Notes: generated from the sequence alone by a model not told the origin. DNA of 64,000 nt from Kovacikia minuta CCNUW1 (GCF_020091585.1 NZ_CP083582.1:5342536-5406535), one strand, 5' to 3'. Shown: positions 37,728-45,438, counted from the stretch's first letter. Numbers and translations: made by a program.

Positions 37728-38680
37728 CCACAACAACCCTGGAAATTGACATTCTGAAGGAGGACAAAAAACGGGAATTGTTGTTTACAATCCTGCGCAA
37801 GCTGGAGGAGATTTTGGATGATTTGCGGTTTTCCCAGGTGCAGCCAGAGCAACTGGCCGACAAACAAATGGCTGTGCTTCAGGATCTGTGGGAAGCAGCC
37901 ATGACTGACTTTTTTGGCAAATACTATACATTGCAACTGGGGGCGGGCGATCGCGTCTCTATTCCATCATCTCCTGTCGCAAACGGTGAAATAAATCAGA
38001 TTGAAATGGTGGAGGTTTTACTTCAGGATCGGGAAATCGTTCAAACCAGTATCTTGAAAAAGATTCCCCTATTACCAGAATTTCTTGCCCATCTACTATT
38101 CCAAACTCCCCTGACCATTGATGACAATTCCTACCCAGTTGGTTCAGTAGAAGCCATGCTGCGGATGGAAATTTTGCTTCAGAACTTGGCGATTCAAACT
38201 GCCAATGCAGTGATGCAACCATTACTGAATCGCTTTGGCAACGTGGAAGTGATTAAGCGCAACTTTTACGATAAGCGACTACTTTCCACCCGCGAGATCG
38301 AGCGCTTCCGCAATAATCTTTCCTGGCGCTATCGCCCGGAACAATATTTTGGTGAACCTACTGCGATTTTTGAAAGTCGGTATAACCTGCTGAATTTGCA
38401 ACCCGGTGGAATTGCCAACGCCTCGATCTATGCGCCCCGTAATCAGGAGTTGGAAGAATTATCTGGCATTCCGCTGGCTGTGACGCTGGTTTTAGAAGCA
38501 CGGGATGCCGTCTCTCCGCGCCTGCGGGCAGCCATTTCCTTTTTGGGTAGTGGTGTCGTGTATGTGTTGACAGACGTGGTTGGGCGCGGAATTGGTCTAA
38601 TTGGTCGGGGAATTATCAAAGGCATTGGCAATGCGTTGCAGGACAGCCGATTTAATCGTGACAGTGAACGATCGCGATGA
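37715..38680 (+). CDS. DUF3685 C-terminal half of the split gene
   Basis: The larger part of DUF3685, about 321 aa from the first start-like codon, but coding similarity clearly begins upstream at about 37650 in the same frame (SIRAALFDATAGKLQSSLRN). It ends with a glycine-rich hydrophobic segment (VVGRGIGLIGRGIIKGIGNA). The two halves are joined in other cyanobacteria into one protein of roughly 600 aa. The break coincides with the repeat tract, which suggests repeat-length change caused the frameshift. Function unknown. Confidence 0.78.
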   Translation: MRNLTTTTLEIDILKEDKKRELLFTILRKLEEILDDLRFSQVQPEQLADKQMAVLQDLWEAAMTDFFGKYYTLQLGAGDRVSIPSSPVANGEINQIEMVEVLLQDREIVQTSILKKIPLLPEFLAHLLFQTPLTIDDNSYPVGSVEAMLRMEILLQNLAIQTANAVMQPLLNRFGNVEVIKRNFYDKRLLSTREIERFRNNLSWRYRPEQYFGEPTAIFESRYNLLNLQPGGIANASIYAPRNQELEELSGIPLAVTLVLEARDAVSPRLRAAISFLGSGVVYVLTDVVGRGIGLIGRGIIKGIGNALQDSRFNRDSERSR

Positions 38681-38742
38681 TGGGTCATTAGTCATTGGTC
38701 ATTAGTCATTAGTCATGGGTGACTAGTAGCTGGTCATTCACC

Positions 38743-38848
38743 CTAGAGCATCGGTACAGTATTTCGAGAAACCGGGTTTCTGGTGAGGATATTCAGCGAA
38801 AATTGAGCATCTCACAGCAGAAACCCGGTTTCTGTACCGGCGTTCTAG
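38743..38848. mobile_element. 106-bp MITE-like repeat, copy B
   Basis: Matches copy A at 27395-27500 along its length: CTAGAGCATCGGTACAG start, GAAACCGGGTTTC and GAAACCCGGTTTC inner palindromes, and end CTGTACCGGCGTTCTAG. Changes between copies in the palindromes (A to G and the partner C to T) keep pairing. Confidence 0.88.
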
Positions 38849-38998
38849 CACCTGACACCTGACACCTGACACCTGGCACCTGACACCTATTCCCTTCTGC
38901 CCTCTGCCTTCTCCTGCCACCTACCACAGATTTTCGTGCCAAAGTTGCCAGCATGGTCATAATGGTGTCTTGTTTGACTGTGCTGTGGATAGAAGGGA

Positions 38999-40219
38999 AT
39001 GATTTTCGAGTTTCCCAAATGGGCGGGGAAAAAATTTCCCAGGCAACTGAAAGCATCTCGCTTAGCTGTAGGTTGCGTTGGGGTGATTATGTTGCTCTGG
39101 CTTCTGCTTGCGGTTCAGCCTGTTGCAGCTCGCGCTCCAATTGATTCATTCCAACTTGCACAGGCGGGTTCAGTTGAGGAGCTTCAGCGGCAGCAGCAGC
39201 AAATTGAGCAACAGCGATCGCAGGTTTCTGAGGAACGCAATCGCCTGCAAAATATGCAAAAAGCGGCGGAGGGAAACCTGACCGGGTTGAAGCGGACCAT
39301 CAAAGCGACCGCCAGCCAGATCAAACAAAATGAAACCCGTCTCCAACAAGCCACCCAACAATTGAGAAAATTGGAAATGGTTCTGGCAAAGGCAGAAGAT
39401 AGTTATCGGCGGAAGCAATTTTCCACCGTTGCCCGGTTGCGTTTTTTGCAACGGCAACAGATGGAACGGGGATGGGCAGTTCTGTTGCAAAGTCAGAACT
39501 TGAATCAGTTTCTCGATCGCCGCCGCCAACTGCGATTGATTTATACCGCTGATCGAAAAATACTGGTGGGGCTGAAGCAAGAAGCCGATCGCATCAACCA
39601 ACAACGGAATCGGGTAGAACAAAAAAAGAATGAGATTGTCCTACTTAAAGAGGAGCTTTTAGCCCAAAAAGCCGATTTTGAAACAGAAGCAGGATCTCAA
39701 AAAGAAAAAATCGATCGGCTGAAAACCGACCATAAAGCTTTGGAGGTGGCTGAAGAACAACTTTTACAGGACTCTCAAAATATTTCTGCAATGATTAGAC
39801 AACGGCTTGGGATGGGGTCTCTTGCCTACCGGGGGACAGGGCAAATGCTTTACCCCTGCCTGGGTGAAGTAACCAGTGGGTTTGGCTGGCGAACTCATCC
39901 CATCCTGGGCTATCAACGCTTCCATTCTGGGCTAGACATTGGAGCTGACTACGGCACACTGATCCATGCAGCGGATCGGGGCACGGTTATTTTTGCTGGT
40001 TGGTACGGGGGATACGGCAACGCTGTGGTCATTGACCACGGAGGGGGGATTACCAGCCTCTACGGACACACCAGCGAACTTTATGTGGTGGAAGGGCAAA
40101 CGGTTCAGCGAGGACAGGCGATCGCCGCAGTGGGTTCTACGGGGCTATCTACAGGCCCCCACCTCCACTTTGAGGTGCGAGAAAATGGTGAACCAGTTGA
40201 TCCGGTAGCGTATCTGTAG
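38999..40219 (+). CDS. M23 family murein hydrolase (EnvC/NlpD-like)
   Basis: A 406-aa exported protein. A basic N-terminus and hydrophobic segment (VGVIMLLWLLLAVQPVAA) form a signal, then coiled coils (about 55-270, Gln/Glu/Arg rich), then an M23 LytM domain (about 285-406) with GFGWRTHPILG, HSGLDIGADYG (zinc His and Asp) and HLHFEV (catalytic His-x-His). All metal ligands are present, so it may be an active endopeptidase, unlike degenerate EnvC activators. ATG preceded by AGAAGGGA. Confidence 0.9.
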   Translation: MIFEFPKWAGKKFPRQLKASRLAVGCVGVIMLLWLLLAVQPVAARAPIDSFQLAQAGSVEELQRQQQQIEQQRSQVSEERNRLQNMQKAAEGNLTGLKRTIKATASQIKQNETRLQQATQQLRKLEMVLAKAEDSYRRKQFSTVARLRFLQRQQMERGWAVLLQSQNLNQFLDRRRQLRLIYTADRKILVGLKQEADRINQQRNRVEQKKNEIVLLKEELLAQKADFETEAGSQKEKIDRLKTDHKALEVAEEQLLQDSQNISAMIRQRLGMGSLAYRGTGQMLYPCLGEVTSGFGWRTHPILGYQRFHSGLDIGADYGTLIHAADRGTVIFAGWYGGYGNAVVIDHGGGITSLYGHTSELYVVEGQTVQRGQAIAAVGSTGLSTGPHLHFEVRENGEPVDPVAYL

Positions 40220-40379
40220 GATTTTGAGTTTTGAGCGACAAGTGGGGGAAGTCAGGAGTCAGAACAAAGATAAAGAAGTATCCCCATCTCCCCCACCTGC
40301 CCCATCCCCTTTTTCCCTTTTCCCCTTTCCCATGTAACTATCTTCCCCATCTCCCCGTGCTATACTCACACCAGTACGA

Positions 40380-40452
40380 GGGCATGTAGCTCAGTGGATA
40401 GAGCATCAGGTTCCGGTCCTGAGGGTCGGGGGTTCGAATCCCTCCATGCTCG
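40380..40452 (+). tRNA. trnR: tRNA-Arg (CCG anticodon), target of the CAST
   Basis: A 73-nt cloverleaf: acceptor GGGCATG with CATGCTC (one G-T pair), D-arm GCTCAGTGGATAGAGC, anticodon stem-loop TCAGG-TTCCGGT-CCTGA (anticodon CCG, Arg), T-arm GGGTTCGAATCCC, discriminator G. Bases 40397-40413 are identical to the 17-nt homing spacer at 40603-40619, and 40394-40396 (GTG) form the PAM. The transposon end starts 7 bases after the gene, so the tRNA is intact. Confidence 0.96.
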
Positions 40453-40458
40453 TTATGT

Positions 40459-40571
40459 TGTACAGTGACTAATTAAACGTCATCGGGGTCAGATTAATGT
40501 CATTTGGGACAAGTTGGTGTCGTCGAGACAAATTGATGTCGCTTAGTTGCTAGTGACAAATTAATGTCGCC
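40459..40571. repeat. CAST transposon end with five TnsB-site-like repeats
   Basis: The tip TGTACAGTGAC begins at 40459. Five imperfect copies of a 19-20-bp unit follow: 40465-40484 (GTGACTAATTAAACGTCATC), 40487-40504, 40506-40524, 40525-40543 and 40552-40571 (AGTGACAAATTAATGTCGCC). The consensus is G(A/T)GACAAATTAATGTCGTC. Both tip and repeats resemble what I recall of the ShCAST end carrying its homing spacer. TnsB would bind these sites and cut at the tip. The five bases before the tip are TATGT, the candidate target duplication. Confidence 0.88.
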
Positions 40572-40602
40572 AGAATAGGAATTCTTTTTTCCCTATTAGC
40601 AT

Positions 40603-40634
40603 GAACCTGATGCTCTATCCTTTCAACCCGCTTT
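40603..40634 (-). ncRNA. Homing crRNA unit: repeat stub plus 17-nt tRNA spacer
   Basis: On the minus strand: AAAGCGGGTTGAAAG (40634-40620, a shortened repeat end) followed by GATAGAGCATCAGGTTC (40619-40603). The spacer equals 40397-40413 of tRNA-Arg with no mismatch. The stub keeps the GGTTGAAAG end of the main repeats but differs before it. This is the layout known for V-K CAST homing guides, which are separate from the array and shorter than normal spacers. Confidence 0.92.
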
Positions 40635-40667
40635 CTCTAATCTTTTTTTTGCTTAAAGAACCAGTAA

Positions 40668-42240
40668 CTTTAACCTACTCCAATTAGGACAGATGATTGC
40701 GACAACGGCTGTCCCGATCCCCTCCGGCAATAATTTCTGGCTTTCAACCTGCCTCGATTAGGACAGGTGATTGCGACCTAATTCCTCCTTCGGGCGGCGC
40801 TTTCTTACCTCCATTAACTTTCAACCTGCCTTGATTAGGACAGGTGATTGCGACATCCGGTTCAACTGCTCCCAGTAGGAGCAGCAGGCTTTCAACCTGC
40901 CTTGATTAGGACAGGTGATTGCGACAACGATCAAGGGATGGGTGTTGTTCAAGAGTCTCTCTTTCAACCTGCCTTGATTAGGACAGGTGATTGCGACTCG
41001 GGAATTGTCGGTCACCCCTGCCTGTCTCAGGTGCTCGTACTTTCAACCTGCCTTGATTAGGACAGGTGATTGCGACTCAATAAAGCAACTTTAGCCAATT
41101 TGACCTATAGACTTTCAACCTGCCTTGATTAGGACAGGTGATTGCGACTCGGGAATTGTCGGTCACCCCTGCCTGTCTCAGGTGCTCGTACTTTCAACCT
41201 GCCTTGATTAGGACAGGTGATTGCGACTCCACATACCAAAGATGATCATCACAACAAAGAGTGCTTTCAACCTGCCTTGATTAGGACAGGTGATTGCGAC
41301 GAACCTGATAAGCTGTACGAATCCTGTTCTCAAGCTTTCAACCTGCCTTGATTAGGACAGGTGATTGCGACGCCGAAGCCATCTATGCTGCCTTCCCGAG
41401 CATGACTGCCTTTCAACCTGCCTTGATTAGGACAGGTGATTGCGACGGATTGACCGACACTGATTCCCGTCGGTACGCATCTTTCAACCTGCCTTGATTA
41501 GGACAGGTGATTGCGACGAAAAGGAGATGGCGGCATGAGTTTGAAAGATATAACCTTTCAACCTGCCTTGATTAGGACAGGTGATTGCGACACATCGGGC
41601 GGCCCTATCCCCTGAAGCCCTTACCGGGCTTTCAACCTGCCTTGATTAGGACAGGTGATTGCGACAAGGCCCTCTGTAAAGAGGCAGGGATGTCCAATAG
41701 CTTTCAACCTGCCTTGATTAGGACAGGTGATTGCGACATACCCGCGTCAACTCTTTTCGCAGCCCGACAACAGCTTTCAACCTGCCTTGATTAGGACAGG
41801 TGATTGCGACTTTATTCAAAAGTGGAAAGTCACGAAAAAGGGCACTTTCAACCTGCCTTGATTAGGACAGGTGATTGCGACACTATGGGTTGCTGTGCGA
41901 GAGCGGAGAAAGTATTCTTTCAACCTGCCTTGATTAGGACAGGTGATTGCGACAATCCCAGATATTGAGCGGTTCCCATTTCTCCTTGGGCTTTCAACCT
42001 GCCTTGATTAGGACAGGTGATTGCGACTTTGTCCACGCGGGGACTTCGATCAAAAAGCTTGCTTTCAACCTGCCTTGATTAGGACAGGTGATTGCGACCC
42101 TCCATGCCACCGAAAGACTGAGAGCTTTCGCTCTTTCAACCTGCCTTGATTAGGACAGGTGATTGCGACGCGGGAACTGGAGAAAACACTCAGACATCAA
42201 GGCCTTTCAACCTGCCTTGATTAGGACAGGTGATTGCGAC
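40668..42240 (-). CRISPR. CRISPR array, 22 repeat units of 37 bp
   Basis: Repeat on the minus strand runs from GTCGCAATCACCTGTCC to AAGGCAGGTTGAAAG. Twenty-one units at 40741-42240 are identical or differ by one base; a degenerate unit lies at 40668-40703. There are 21 spacers of 34-42 nt. Degeneration on the left puts the leader on the right (42241 onward), next to the tracrRNA, so transcription is leftward. The GGTTGAAAG 3' end is typical of V-K repeats. Spacers 40998-41039 and 41149-41190 are identical. No Cas1, Cas2 or other effector gene is in the window. Confidence 0.96.
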
Positions 42241-42436
42241 TGCAGGTTTCTAAAATCTAGACTTTGCTAGCGTTTCAGAAGGCAGTTGCGCGAATCGCGT
42301 TGCCTATCCCTTCTCCACCCCTTTGGTCTCAAGATTTAGAGATTATCTAGCAGCATGAAACCTAGATATCAAAGGAATTCGAGCCTTTGCGCGGATCGCT
42401 TCAAGAATTTACTCCCTTTGCGATCGCTGAAATGAA
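42241..42436 (-). promoter_or_regulatory. Probable CRISPR leader
   Basis: About 200 bases between the tracrRNA 3' end and the first (leader-side) repeat at 42240. It includes an inverted repeat around GCAGTTGCGCGAATCGCG and no open frame. Position at the conserved-repeat side supports a leader with the array promoter. Confidence 0.55.
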
Positions 42437-42716
42437 GAATAGAAGCGGGTTCCCCCTTGGGTGGGGGTGATTCGGTAGCCACTACAGCAGTACATCCGCG
42501 CCCTTGTTGCCGGGAGCGCACCGACGCCATAATTGAAGCAGACTAACGCATCAACTATGACTTAATCTCGTTTAAGAAACCGAAGTCTCTTATCCGACAG
42601 CATCAGGGTGAGCAGCTACCAGGGTCAGAAAGCAGAACGTCTACCGACAGTCAAACTAACCCTCATTTTGCACGAGCGTACACTGCAAGCAGCATACGTC
42701 GCGGCGCTGTTTGAAT
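42437..42716 (-). ncRNA. V-K CAST tracrRNA
   Basis: On the minus strand this stretch closely follows the ShCAST tracrRNA as I know it: it starts near ACAGCGCCGCGACG, then GCTGCTTGCAG, ATGAGGGTTAGTTTGACTG, TCTGACCCTGGTAGCTGC, CACCCTGATGCTG, GGTGCGCTCCCGGCAA, GGGCGCGGATGTACTGCTG, TAGTGGCTACCGAATCACCC and AAGGGGGAACCCGC. A loop between GATGCTG and GGTGCGC is about 50 nt longer than in ShCAST. The anti-repeat AACCCGCTT (42451-42443) can pair with AAGCGGGTT of the homing stub without mismatch. Ends are estimated. Confidence 0.9.
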
Positions 42717-42757
42717 TTTATTCGGTTTTCAAGGTGCAAAACTTTGTCTACAGCCCT

Positions 42758-43003
42758 TTAAGCACGGGCCTGATAAGCCGAAATCGCAACATCTCTGGCT
42801 TTCTCTTCTAGCTTCCCGATAAGTGGTTGTTTTGCCGCTTCAACAGCAATACCAAATTTGGTTGCTTGGCTCTGAATACTCTCCAGTAGCCTGCTGTAAC
42901 TCCAACGATGAATACTGGCACGGTACTGCTTGGCATATTTCTTTTGTCCTTCCAAATAACCTGGACATTTTTGTTCTGCTCTGGCTTTTATCTCTGCTTC
43001 TTG
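42758..43003 (-). pseudogene. cas12k: cas12k, C-terminal 81 codons only
   Basis: The frame opens at 43003 with EAEIKARAEQKCPGYLEGQK and continues KKYAKQYRASIHRWSYSRLL, SIQSQATKFGIAVEA and KLEEKARDVAISAYQARA to a TAA at 42758. This is the C-terminal end of Cas12k, the catalytically inactive Cas12 that guides V-K insertion. Immediately upstream a TGA and the tip of a 199-bp inverted-repeat element interrupt it, and the other roughly 550 codons are absent. The product would be non-functional. It ends 42 bases before the tracrRNA, the normal V-K order. Confidence 0.85.
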
Positions 43004-43005
43004 TC

Positions 43006-43204
43006 AAATGACAGTGACATTGGCGGCACGACATCTACCAACCCTTCTCCAAAAGAAGCGATCGTAAAACGACATCTAAAAATGGCAGTGCTAAACCCAG
43101 GGCTGTGTAAGTCTTCAGTTCCGATCATAGTTGTCGTGACACGTATGATCGGCTGGGATGGCAGGGTTGATAGCTGTCGTCACTCGCCAATGTCACTGTC
43201 ATTT
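43006..43204. mobile_element. 199-bp element with 20-bp inverted ends
   Basis: The ends AAATGACAGTGACATTGGCG (43006-43025) and its exact complement (43185-43204) bound a non-coding stretch. Each arm also holds two copies of ACGACANCTA: 43028-43037 and 43069-43078 on the left, 43128-43137 and 43171-43180 inverted on the right. Paired internal binding-site-like repeats are a mark of Tn7/Tn5053-like ends. No clear target duplication flanks it; it joins truncated cas12k to a truncated transposase, suggesting a deletion at or through it. Confidence 0.75.
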
Positions 43205-43998
43205 CATATCCATTACCAATGCACACTTTTGATATCGCGCATTGTCCAGTATCAGTGTGATCGGGATATCCAACCCCAATGCTGCAAGTTTGTTCAATAA
43301 CTCGCAGACGCTTTGAGCATTAATGTAGGTTTCATTGGTTACAGTAATTAACTCATGGCTGACGGCATTGAGCGCACCCAGGACATTCAAGCGTTGTCGT
43401 CCTGACCCCGTTTTGATGAACAATCTCTCAAAGCACCACAACCAACCCAGATAAGCACCCAAAACAAAATGGGCAGCATCAACAAAGAAAACTGCTCGTT
43501 TCCCTGCTTTTGCCTCCTCCAGTCGAGGCTCTAAGTTTTTTTTACGAATTCTGCTTGTGCCTCTACATCGGCTTTGGCAGGCATCACACCGACTCGACGG
43601 CACCCCATCCCCATCGACTTCAAAAACTGACGCACTTGCTCCCGACTGCGAACAATTCCGGTCAATTCTTCAATCTTAGCCGTCGCTTGAGCCAACGTTT
43701 TCGGAGGATGCTCTCGGAAGTAAGCTTCTAAACTCTCTTGATGCTGCTTCAGTTCGCTCTGCGGTCGATAAAACGTCAGTTCTTTGAGTTGGGCTATCCC
43801 TCCGGTTTGATAATCTTGAAAGTAACTCAGCAAGGTCGGTTTACTCACACGAATCAGTTGAGCAATTTCCCAATGGGGATATCCCTGGCTCTTAAGATAC
43901 AGCGCTTCCATTTTTCGTTGTACACGAGGGTGAGGATGATGAAAGCGTTCGTAATGCAGTTGTTCAATCTCTGTGTCTGTGAAGCTGAGTTGGATCAA
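43199..43998 (-). pseudogene. IS630 family transposase, two-frame and 3'-truncated
   Basis: orfA (43998-43531) has a helix-turn-helix region (VQRKMEALYLKSQGYPHWEI, LIRVSKPTLLSYFQDYQ) and ends in VKKT. orfB (from 43603) continues KKNLEPRLEEAKAGKRAVFF with the DDE motifs VDAAHFVLGAYLGW and LILDNARYQK. The two frames are linked by an A8 run on the minus strand (43536-43543), a classic -1 frameshift site of IS630 elements. The last third, with the catalytic Glu, is missing: the frame runs into the inverted-repeat element at 43204. Confidence 0.85.
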
Positions 43999-44041
43999 GG
44001 ATAATGACCAAGGCTAGAGTTCTCTCCTATTTTTACCCCTC

Positions 44042-44224
44042 CACAAAGAAAAATCTGTGCCCTGGCAAAGTATAGATCGCGCAATGCTCAAAACTTTGAG
44101 TCCCTACATCACTCGTCACCTCAAGCGTTACGGCGATTATGTGATTGATTTTGAGCAGATCCCTTTACCTTTGGAAGCGGCGATTCCCTTACCGCTTCCA
44201 TTGGACGAACAGCAATTGGAGTAA
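44042..44224 (+). pseudogene. C-terminal scrap of a Tn3-like transposase
   Basis: An open stretch ending VPWQSIDRAMLKTLSPYITR, HLKRYGDYVIDFEQIPLPLE and a stop at 44222. The LSPY-x5-HL-x-RYGDYV-x-DF pattern resembles the C-terminal end of cyanobacterial Tn3-family TnpA. Everything upstream is lost. Tentative. Confidence 0.5.
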
Positions 44225-44757
44225 GGCTTTTCAGCTCAGCTTGCACTTTTTTGCCCGTATGTCGGCTCAACCCCTAGGTGACATTCTTAATCAGGCAACG
44301 GCACCGTTGAGTACTGACGCGGTGATGGCGGCGTTGTATGACGGTTTGCCTACAGCAGAGTACGATCGCGCTAAGCATTCGTTAGCCAATACCCTTTCCG
44401 TAGGCAGAAGCAAGGGGCTATGGAAAAGTGCAGGCAGAGGAGTGCAGGCAGAGGGCTTTATGCTGCTCAGACAACGACTACAACCTGAGCAAAGAGGATA
44501 GGCGTTTGCTTTGAGTCCAGTGGTATGACAAGCTGATTTACACCATCAGGAGTTTAGGTGGGTTAATCCATTTGCTCGGCGACTCTAACATCTGCATGCC
44601 GAGGAAGCTTATGAACCGTATCACCTTCAGAATGAGAATGGGCGGCACCAGAAGGCAGAAGCTTTTCTACGTCAAAGAGAAGGTCAGAAAATTCTCATCA
44701 CACTACTAGCCTATTGGGATACCGTAGGCGCGATGGGTATACCCAACTTGCTGCCGT
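44225..44757 (+). pseudogene. Gene debris including a DUF2235-like fragment
   Basis: 44270-44430 encodes MSAQPLGDILNQATAPLSTD and more that I do not recognise. 44540-44757 contains YTIRSLGGLIHLLG and, in another frame, EEAYEPYHLQNENGRHQKAE with LLAYWDTVGAMGIPN. These recall the DUF2235 hydrolase family (SRGAYTVRSLAGLI ... WDTVGALG). Frames are broken several times; no intact gene remains. Confidence 0.5.
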
Positions 44758-44769
44758 TCTCATACCAAA

Positions 44770-45369
44770 TCAAAAAATGCCTGCGACAAATAGCGCCTCT
44801 ACAATAAAGCCAAAGCCAGTCACAGAAGCAACAGTTTCGGTCGTTAAATCAGCAATCAAGTTGTCCACTTTCGTTTGTAGTTGAGTCAGGTTCTTGAACA
44901 GCGCCCAGCACAAATCCTGCTTCAAGTGCTGCCACAAGCGCTCAATTGGATTTAATTCGGGACAATAAGGCGGTTGAAACAGCAGCATGATGTTGTTTGA
45001 AAGCACCAGATGTTTGGCTTTGTGAAAGGCTCCGTTATCGACTTGGAGGATGTTGAGGCTATCTGGATAGGCTTGAGAGAACTGGTCGAGAAAAAGCTGA
45101 TAGCACTCGCTATCGACATGGGTCAATTGCAAAAAGAACGGCTCTCCGGTGGTTGGTTCCACCGCACCATAGAGCCAAAAGGCTTTGAACTGCCGTGTCC
45201 AAGTGCCGAATGGTTTAACGCCTAAACTTGTGATCAAGCGACCAACCGTTGTTTTCAACCCAAAGCGACTCTCGTCAGCCGCAAAGTAGTGCAGCCGTTC
45301 AAACTCCGGTTTTACAAGCGTTGCATACTGTTTCAGCAGGATGAGGTCATCGCTGAGGTTTGCTTAAAG
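44770..45369 (-). pseudogene. Second IS630-type transposase, N-truncated
   Basis: A DDE transposase fragment: HYFAADESRFGLKTTVGRLI (first Asp region), ILQVDNGAFHKAK (second Asp), FQPPYCPELNPIERLWQHLK (Glu region). The intact frame starts at 45258, but the same frame upstream adds DDLILLKQYATLVKPEFERL before a stop; AFAAFK lies in a neighbouring frame, so one base appears lost near 45363. The N-terminal DNA-binding part is missing. It is not the same IS as the one at 43.2-44.0 kb. Confidence 0.82.
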
Positions 45370-45438
45370 GCCGCAAAGGCTTCTGAGTTCTGCTTGGCAT
45401 GCCGGGATGGGCGGCTTTCAACTTCGCACCTAAGCAAT

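Larger units (their letters stand above)
40459..43003 (-). mobile_element. Relic of a type V-K CRISPR-associated transposon
   Basis: From the tRNA outward: transposon end, homing spacer, CRISPR array, tracrRNA, cas12k tail. All RNA and protein parts are on the minus strand. Gene order, tRNA target, PAM and 62-bp spacing match V-K CASTs such as ShCAST. cas12k is reduced to its last 81 codons, and tnsB, tnsC, tniQ and the other end are not found in the window. The true right boundary is unknown: it could be destroyed near 43 kb, or the other end could lie past 64 kb with the intervening genes as cargo. I favour the first because of the concentrated debris at 43.0-45.6 kb. Confidence 0.9.

Noticed and set aside
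40821-41794. Short open frames across the CRISPR array
   Set aside because: They are translations of repeats.
40668-42240. Array as type I-D or III
   Set aside because: No type I or III genes are present, and position next to a V-K tracrRNA, cas12k tail and homing guide with the same GGTTGAAAG end supports V-K.
42608-42811. 67-codon plus-strand open frame
   Set aside because: It is antisense to the tracrRNA and cas12k tail; conserved RNA sequence explains the stretch.
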